DNA from: Spirometra erinaceieuropaei
Lineage: Eukaryota > Platyhelminthes > Cestoda > Diphyllobothriidea > Diphyllobothriidae
Length of the DNA: 64,000 nucleotides
Direction of reading: 5' to 3'
NCBI GenBank assembly: GCA_902702965.1
Contig: CACRXP010000177.1
Span: 485,396 to 549,395 of the forward strand
How positions within the stretch are numbered: position 1 is the stretch's first letter; every line of letters begins with the position of its first letter. The notes under the pieces are model-generated. The model made no database searches and was not told where the DNA came from. It saw only the letters and a list, made by a program, of their open reading frames with translations. Both the position numbers and the translations under genes were made by a program. Shown piece after piece: positions 58,655-64,000 of this stretch.

Positions 58655-58865
58655 GACGACGACCTTAACCCTAATCCTAACCTTAACCCAAACCTTAGCT
58701 TTGAACGGTAACCGTTAACGCTAACGACAGCCTTAACCCTAACCCTAACCGAAATCACAAACGTAACCATAGCCCTTAGCCATAGTCCTAACTGTAAAAC
58801 CTTACCGTAATACTGAAACCTAATCGTAAACTCAAACTCAAACCCTAACCCTAACCCGAAAACTG
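58655..58865. repeat. Interstitial telomere-like TAACCC array, degenerate
   Basis: Many TAACCCTAACC-type units with variants (ACCTTAACCCTAATCC, CCCTAACCCTAACCG, CCCTAACCCTAACCCG). It is not flanked by the conserved parts of the TTAGGG-bearing repeat. Confidence 0.8.
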
Positions 58866-58919
58866 GACACCATTAATCGGTATTCTAATCCTAACCTCAA
58901 ACGAAAACCGGAAGCCAAA

Positions 58920-59540
58920 GGGGTCAAAGGTGATTTTCTAGCTCCACATAAATCCCCAGTAAACAAATCCCCAGCCAGCAGTAATGCGGGGTCTGGCTAA
59001 CAACCGCAATCTAGCCTTTAAGTCTTATGCATCGGTGCATAGTAGACAACAAGAAGGATGGGAAAATTGAAACCAGTCGTCGATATTGGATGCAAGGATG
59101 CTGGAATTCTGCAGATGGTAATATGTTAATGTGTATATATTGATCAGCTGTATTAGTGTGCAGTCCGAGATAATATTATGAAGATAGAGGGCTCGTCGGA
59201 CAAAATCGAGTTGTACATGAGAATGCAGAAGATAATGAAGAATTCCCAGCAGTCTAACAGTGAGTTACGTGAAGTTTCTCAAAGAGATAAGATACACACT
59301 GTCTTTAGAGAAAGTCAGTTCTAGATTACGTGACATTTGCTTACGGAAAACCCGGTAAACACGAACCATCTATGATCGAGACGTGATATCTACAGGACCG
59401 AAAGGTCAACAGCCGACAACTGAATTTAGCGGGGGGCTATCGTATAGGAAAGAAGACATGTGAAGTCGCAGAACGTCTACTGTGGTTTCTTGCGATCGGC
59501 GGGGTTAACGGCGTTTAGAGGATAATCCGCGACCCGACAG
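58920..59540. other. No gene recognised
   Basis: No repeat or coding motif identified. Confidence 0.35.
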
Positions 59541-59544
59541 TACG

Positions 59545-60200
59545 ACCGTCACATCCGACGATGCTCACAGCGTGCTCCACAGCAAGGTGGAGCAGGCAGG
59601 GTGACTTGCGCGTGAATTAGTTTATAACGAGTGCGGACTTGTACAGCATCTACCGCACACTCTCCCCCTCCCCCGCTTGAGGCCAATGTCAAGACAGAAC
59701 CAAAAAGACTGGAGGCGGACCCGTACCTAGGCGTACTATCACACCGCTTGCATGAGGCGAACTCTAGCTGATAGTTCGATCGTCCCATCTGACACTGTCC
59801 ACCGTGTGCTCCACAGCAAGTCGAAGCAGGCCGGATGACTTGAGAATGGATTACTTTATAGTGAGTGAGGACTTGCTCTGCATCTACCACACTCTCTCCC
59901 TATCCCCAAATCTGTGCCTGGTATCAAAGTCGACAAGATCGGAGGCGGGGGAGGGCACAGGTGGATGGCGCGGCCGAGCTCGCGGCTTGGAGCTCCACTT
60001 TACACCCCCGGTCTACCCAACGATTCACCAGAATTTTAGCCAACAACAGTGAGGCCACATGGGGTCAGAAGGAGGAGGATGACTGGGAAGCCATGATCAT
60101 GACTTGTATAGCAAGCGGGAGCGTAAGCGCACCTACGGGAAGGGAATCAAATGTCAGAAAACTGTCAGTGCACACTAGGTTGCGAGGATCATGATTTATC
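59545..60200 (+). repeat. GC-rich interspersed repeat, two copies in tandem (first truncated)
   Basis: Copy one, 59545-59760: GACGATGCTCACAGCGTGCT, GCGTGAATTAGTTTATAACG. Copy two, 59775-60200: CTGACACTGTCCACCGTGTG, GGATTACTTTATAGTGAGTG, then a frame with WGQKEEDDWEAM. Confidence 0.65.
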
Positions 60201-60769
60201 CACGACTCCGCATGGTGCTAAAGGACACCCGTCCACGACGTCAAAAAGCGCTCAAATGTAGCTCTTGCTAAGTGAACTGCGGTGGAGGATGACTGAGAAT
60301 TCGCATGGGGCACAGACCGAAGCAGCGAAAAGAACGGATTCTTTACCACTGATTCTATAGGATCGCGCAAACACTGGACATCGGTTTTGCATAATAAATG
60401 ATCGAGAGAACGCACTCACAGCCATGGAGGCATTTGGTTCAAATCCATAGTTATGGTATCTAGAAAACTGCAAGTTACTATTGCGCTCTGAATCATACAT
60501 CGATAGGGGAGCTACACTCTAACCCGATAAATGGGCCGGAGATCTTACGACCGGCAGAGAAGCAATAGCTCGATGTCTGGAGCAACCTGTTCACAAATGT
60601 TCCTCGAAGGTGGCCTTTTTACTGCCGCAAAACGTGCTAATAAAAAGGAAATGGCGGGGGTATGGCAACTAACTCTCTTGAGGAGACCGTCATCAGCCAC
60701 AAACCTAACGCCAACCATGGTCATGCTTTCAATGGGAAATCTCCAACCAGTACGCATCTAAGGAAAAAT

Positions 60770-60900
60770 CGGGCATATCCGTAACCCTAAGCCAAGCCCT
60801 AGAACCCTAACCAAAGCCTGGCAATCCCAGTCTCAAGAATAACCCAACTAACACTAATTCTAACCGTTGCCCAAACTCCAACCTTGAACCTAAAACGGAC
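60770..60900. repeat. Diverged TAACCC-like stretch
   Basis: CCCTAAGCCAAGCCCTAGAA and AACCCTAACCAAAGCCTG; more degenerate than 58655-58865. Confidence 0.5.
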
Positions 60901-61629
60901 AACTTTAATGTCGATAACGCTATCGGAGGCCAAAATCCGCTTTCTGTATAAACCCCAGGCAAATCGTTATGAAGAATGCTTAGCTAAGTGAGATAAGAAG
61001 GTAGGATTTTGAGCAACCACCCAGGGGAGTTACCCCACCCTTACAAAGGAAATATAGAACGCCGACTGAAATTCTCCCTGTGTAGAACGCGGACGAAAAT
61101 TGCGTGAACACTGATGGGCACCCGAACCGTTATTCAGGGGGGTCCTGCAGGCAACATTCGATAACGAAGATAAAGGACCGCAGAAGTTTCAGAACTGCAA
61201 GACTCCTGCTTGGTTCCTCGTTTGCAGACATTAGTCTAGTGAAATAGCGTACCCGACACTATTTATGGGGTCTTACGGAATCAGTTCCACAGAAATCACA
61301 GTGCGAATACTGCGATTGGTTAAGCTGTGGTCGACCTGAGTTGACCTGACTGGCATATCGTCACGTATACTTCCACGCGAGGTCAACTCGACCACATCGA
61401 AATGAATACTGCATTGGACAGTCATGCTTATTGCCAATACACATGCCAATTCAACAATGCTCAATGTTCGATGTATAGTTAGGGTTTTGGAATTATTCAG
61501 GAAGCAAAATAATCCGAACGTCGAGCGATGACATGGCTTATCGATCGATCATATCTTATGCCTCTACAAAAAACAGCTGGTCATACGTTGATGCAGCCAC
61601 GGAAAATGAAGGCAAACAAATCGTTCCTC

Positions 61630-61775
61630 GACATGATCGGTGAGCTCCCCCCCCACCATATTACCCGCTGTTGTTCGGCTGCTGGTTGGGTTCATGGGAG
61701 ACAGAGCTCGAAGTCACAGCGGGACGAGTGAGTTCAGTAACACGATCGGTGGGTGCCCCCCGCTCCTACCGCATT
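61630..61775 (+). mobile_element. SINE type A tail fragments
   Basis: ATGATCGGTGAGCTCCCCCC, GTTCGGCTGCTGGTTGGGTT and CACGATCGGTGGGTGCCCCC. Confidence 0.6.
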
Positions 61776-61829
61776 TGAAGTAATTATCGATCGGGTTAGA
61801 TGTGACTGGGTCATTTGGCTTGAATTTTT

Positions 61830-61990
61830 TGACCGTCGCAAAGGTTCCAGTGGTGGTCGTTCCAATCAATCCACGGTTCCTTCCACCCCTGACATCCCCT
61901 TGTCATTCACCCGGAGTCGTCTCCAAGAGTTGCTAGGCTTGGTCTAGTTTTACCGTCCCCTTTTTCTGAGATTGCACCGTTAGCGTCATT
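61830..61990 (+). pseudogene. Possible LTR-retrotransposon RT remnant
   Basis: The frame reads STPDIPLSFTRSRLQELLGL, V, a stop, then FYRPLFLRLHR. This resembles the P.P.....LQ.FLGLVNFYRRFLP motif after the RT palm of Gypsy-type elements, with Asn replaced by a stop. Short, so moderate confidence. Confidence 0.45.
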
Positions 61991-63195
61991 CTGTTGAACA
62001 GCATCGGCTCTTCACGCCAAATTGTTAGCTTCTTCACCATATTGTCTAATTTTACTTGATCTTCACGCTCTCCTAATAACACCACAATCCGGATCACTAT
62101 CATTCGGGGCAAAAACCACATTAGATCGTTTGTTAAAAAAGACCATAAAACTGGCAAACTAAATACAAGTACATGACTCGGCCATTTCACCCGGGCTCTA
62201 CCTCGGATGCGTTTGATGTATTCAGCCTCACCTTCCAAGACCCCGACATGCAGAACAGCTCACTGCATGTTAATTGAGTGTAACGAGTGATGGCCGAGAG
62301 TCTGCGTGTTCTTCAAGTGTTTCACATCAGCCGAAATAAGTAAAGGTGCACCATTCCCAGCGGGCACCAACCGAAGTTGCATCAAAAGACAATTATTTTA
62401 AAATAAAGTCTACTAACCGTCCATACTGGGAGGCTCTCCGGTGAAATTGTATTGGAGAAGCAGCTGGTAGACTCGTTTGGGGTTCTGTGAATAGCAAAAG
62501 AAAGGCAAAGGATGGATTATTTTGAATGATCCAACAGACACAGTATGGAAAACACACACACACAGTCGGCAGCTGTCGGAAATAAACAAAACCTAATGCC
62601 TTTCCCCCAGCACGGCAGGATAAGGCTGTAAGCAAATTGAAAACTGCTCCGTGGAAGGTTGATGATAAGTTGAGGGGCAAAGAAGTAGGCATGAAACAAG
62701 ACGGCTCCCTTAAAGACGCGACAGCATTTCCTGATGTAGAGCACTGGAGAACTGGTGGCCTTGTGCTAATTTTCAGGAGGATTAGAGTCAAGGTTAAGCT
62801 CAGCTTGACAAACGTAAAAGATCCAGATCGACGATCTGAGAAAAATAAAGTGCTCACCGGATCAGGGGATGTTTCGGAGAGCTTGGCCGGCCCTCCATTA
62901 TCAAAGCGTTTAGTGCAAAAAATCGACCAGAACGACGATACCTTCATGACCTTTTGCGGGCCAATGGACACCCAAGCTATTTATCAAGCAAAACAAGCAC
63001 CGAGTGGACAGACAACGATCCCAAGAAGAACGAATCGATGTCTAGAAGGCTATTATTTACAGTAATGGAGTCTCCGAGGCGGTTTCACGGCTGTTAAGAT
63101 CCGCCAGGGTAGGCATTACCCATTGACCCCAGGTAGCAATTCGTCACCGTTTGATGCAAACCAAGGACATACTGCCGCCCACTGAGACCTAAGCA

Positions 63196-63612
63196 GTTGT
63201 CTGTCGAATATGTTGTAGCGATGGAGAATGCAACTACGCTGGGGAAACTTACCTACATGAGTACAAACTAGCAACTCACAGATCAGACCCAAACTCACAG
63301 TTTGCAACTCACGTCAAAGAAGCTGGCCACAGTTTTGACTTTCAAGGAGCAACCGTCTTAGGCCGGGGCACCTCAAGGACATAAGGTCTCACACCTGAGG
63401 CATGGTACTCAGGTGCATACTCCATCAACAGGCATCTAGACTTTCCTGCGGACTATAAAGTCCTACGTCACTACATATGCCATAACCAGGAGAAGACGGT
63501 CACACGGAGCTTAAAAACACCGAGCAAACACGGCCGTCGACTTACTCACCCAAAAGACGAGCACAGCTGCAACCCACCTTATTGGGCGGAGACACACAAC
63601 CCAGGAGGCCAC
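63196..63612 (+). pseudogene. Third Penelope-like fragment: GIY-YIG and C-terminus, one stop
   Basis: The frame reads VVCRICCSDGECNYAGETYL, then THRSDPNSQFATHVKEAGHS and FDFQGATVLGRGTSR, a stop near 63380, then SINRHLDFPADYKVLRHYI. This is the VVYKI.C.DG.CNYVGET...H...A...F.GA...SINRH.D.P..Y layout of a third Penelope-like GIY-YIG type. The Tyr of the first motif half is Cys. The RT part was not found upstream. Confidence 0.7.
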
Positions 63613-63824
63613 TAAAACTTACTAAGGACGGTCAGAGGGCCAAGGCAACGAAAGGAGGAAAAATCGACCAGATCAAGGCCAACTAATTCGGCGGTTGATC
63701 CTAAATTCTGGTTGACTTTTGCCCTAAACGCTTTCATAGTCAAGAGCCGTCCACCATTACGGAGCATCAGCAACACAGTTCCCTTGATCCGGTGAGCACT
63801 TCATTTTTTAAAGATGTTTTGGCA

Positions 63825-64000
63825 GATTTTGAGCAATTCATATTGACCCAACTGTGAAAACCTCGGCACCTCGGTGGGATTCGAACCCACGCAGTAAGGG
63901 CAAGGCTTTAGCGCAGCCAACGCTCTAACCACCTGAGCTACGAGGCCCCGCCGGACGACGCGAGTTTAATCACATTTGGGTCAAGTTACCCGCCCAACCT
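63825..64000 (-). mobile_element. Second tRNA-derived SINE family, well-preserved inverted copy
   Basis: GGTGGGATTCGAACCCACGC (inverted B box), CTCTAACCACCTGAGCTACG (inverted A box), then CGCGAGTTTAATCACATTTG and AAGTTACCCGCCCAACCT at the window edge. Confidence 0.8.

Noticed and set aside
62393..63065. Overlapping frames of 192 codons (minus) and 142 codons (plus)
   Set aside because: Open on both strands without any recognised motif or splice context. May be related to the retroelement downstream, but I could not show it.

Overview
The window looks like nuclear DNA of a metazoan, and a parasitic flatworm fits best (a tapeworm of the diphyllobothriid type would suit; this is an inference from the repeat and retroelement style, not proven). 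Reasons: one recognisable gene is split into short GT...AG exons by introns of 0.4 to 7.7 kb, one of them carrying a 27-nt microexon. Most of the rest is decayed interspersed repeats: Penelope-like elements with GIY-YIG endonuclease remnants, a non-LTR retrotransposon, Ty3/Gypsy scraps, tRNA-derived SINEs, foldback elements and MITEs in TA microsatellites. No prokaryotic gene organisation is visible.

Region 1-20,458 is dominated by the middle part of a diacylglycerol kinase of type IV (zeta/iota/rdgA class) on the minus strand. Six exons are found: 20393-20458, 19576-19602, 16701-16853, 11625-11995, 3789-3963 and 3353-3423. Together they encode the second cysteine-rich C1 domain, a Ser/Thr/Pro linker and the N-terminal half of the lipid-kinase catalytic domain, including the GGDGT and [11 protein letters not shown] motifs. 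All five exon junctions agree in phase. The 3' part (rest of the kinase, ankyrin repeats) must lie to the left of the window; the 5' part (first C1 domain and upstream) was not found. The introns hold SINEs, two copies of a repeat with an internal TTAGGG-like block, a duplicated 400-bp segment and a MITE.

Region 20.5-31.4 kb has no recognisable host gene. It holds a nearly complete 1-kb foldback element (22718-23711), a 54-bp-TIR MITE (23917-24087), a hammerhead-ribozyme-like motif (24108-24172), a palindromic SINE pair (24227-24613) and a third copy of the TTAGGG-bearing repeat (26400-26735). Region 31.4-33.3 kb is a retroelement graveyard: a Penelope-like C-terminal region, a hammerhead-like motif, then the 3' end of a non-LTR retrotransposon ORF. 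A second, different Penelope-like fragment lies at 36777-37570 and a third at 63196-63612. Region 38.6-40.6 kb is a tandem duplication of about 970 bp. Region 43.0-45.0 kb holds a degenerate hammerhead-like inverted-repeat element, a GC-rich repeat and a Gypsy integrase fragment. Region 47.1-49.0 kb is a dense SINE cluster. From 49 to 64 kb there are foldback and SINE copies, an interstitial TAACCC-like array (58.65-58.87 kb) and a perfect 22-bp-arm hairpin (57.84-57.92 kb).

Most open frames of 60-150 codons in the window are chance frames or fall inside repeats. Only the diacylglycerol kinase exons are called as host coding sequence with confidence. All assignments come from reading motifs by eye; no similarity search was run.
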